Shown: positions 8,159 through 8,378 of the stretch, one piece after another | Position numbering within the stretch: position 1 is the first letter of the stretch | How the letters are laid out: every line of letters starts with the position of its first letter | DNA from: Actinomycetota bacterium | Lineage (GTDB): Bacteria; Actinomycetota; Acidimicrobiia; Acidimicrobiales; JACCXE01 | DNA: 8,378 bases | Direction of reading: 5' to 3' | Assembly: GCA_013697265.1 (NCBI GenBank) | Contig: JACCXE010000266.1 | Span: forward strand, 1-8,378 | Notes under the pieces: model-generated | Told to the model about the DNA's origin: nothing | What the model saw: the letters and a program-made list of their open reading frames with translations, nothing else | Databases searched by the model: none | Program-made: the position numbers and the translations under genes

Positions 8159-8378
8159 ATGAACGTTTCCGACAACCTTCGCGACGCCACTTACATCGCC
8201 ATCGGCATGGGTGTGATGGGCGTGCAGCGCGCGCAGGTGCGGCGCGAAGAACTCGGCAAGCAGCTGGCCGAACAGCGCAACTCGCTCGAGGCCCGCGTCA
8301 CCGACGTCCGCTCGACTCTCCAGAGCCGGGGCGCCGAAGCCGTAAAGATCGTGAGCGACGTGATCAAGGAGGCCGACG
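8159..8378 (+). CDS. Small helical protein of unknown function (3' end outside window)
   Basis: The first 73 codons are visible and the frame is open to the window end. The start is firm: an ATG with AGGAG 8 nt upstream and a promoter candidate about 50 bp before that. The protein begins MNVSDNLRDATYIAIG, has a mildly hydrophobic segment around residues 11-22 (TYIAIGMGVMGV), and then a highly charged Arg/Glu/Gln-rich stretch (23-73) that should form a long amphipathic helix or coiled coil. There is no signal peptide of classical form and no catalytic motif. The pattern recalls small surface- or granule-associated helical proteins of actinobacteria (HbhA- or phasin-like), but this is general resemblance only. 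It is divergent from the glycosyltransferase across an intergenic region with an inverted repeat, so the two may share regulation. Codon use looks like that of its neighbours. Confidence 0.85.
   Translation, partial: MNVSDNLRDATYIAIGMGVMGVQRAQVRREELGKQLAEQRNSLEARVTDVRSTLQSRGAEAVKIVSDVIKEAD

Overview
The window is high-GC, densely coding bacterial DNA. It most likely comes from the Actinomycetota, and the gene content suggests an Acidimicrobiia-like lineage. The clues are an FtsH with an HEGGH zinc motif, a fused GT2/multi-membrane-span glycosyltransferase coupled to a DUF5719-like surface protein, and near-absence of intergenic DNA. The lineage is inferred from memory of gene families, not from a search.

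Layout from left to right. (1) The 3' part of an ftsH-type AAA+ membrane protease gene (+ strand, cut by the window edge at the second transmembrane helix) ends at 1598. (2) A small membrane-anchored thioredoxin-fold protein (- strand, 1522-1971) converges on ftsH, and the two coding ends overlap by 77 bp. (3) An MFS transporter, possibly Spinster-like (+ strand, about 2000-3403), diverges from the thioredoxin gene with only 28 bp between the preferred start codons. (4) A coupled pair on the - strand follows: a roughly 1059-residue glycosyltransferase (8027 to 4848), then a secreted or membrane-anchored four-repeat protein (4851 to 3400). They share an ATGA stop/start overlap. The second gene's stop codon overlaps the MFS stop codon in a CTAG. 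(5) The only real intergenic region (8028-8158) is AT-rich. It holds a promoter-like element bracketed by a 13-bp inverted repeat and a strong Shine-Dalgarno sequence. (6) The 5' end of a small helical protein gene (+ strand, 8159 to the window end) follows.

How the genes may work together: the glycosyltransferase and its downstream partner look like one cell-envelope unit. A cytoplasmic GT-A domain is fused to a GT-C-like membrane region with a large extracytoplasmic domain, and it is followed by an anchored extracytoplasmic beta-repeat protein. FtsH and the thioredoxin-like protein both fit membrane and envelope protein quality control, but their convergent arrangement argues against a shared transcript. 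Nothing in the sequence ties the MFS transporter to its neighbours functionally.

I saw no tRNA, rRNA, CRISPR array, insertion sequence or phage feature. The best candidates for something undescribed are the GT2/GT-C fusion with its four-repeat partner, and the inverted repeat that brackets the 8078-8104 promoter.
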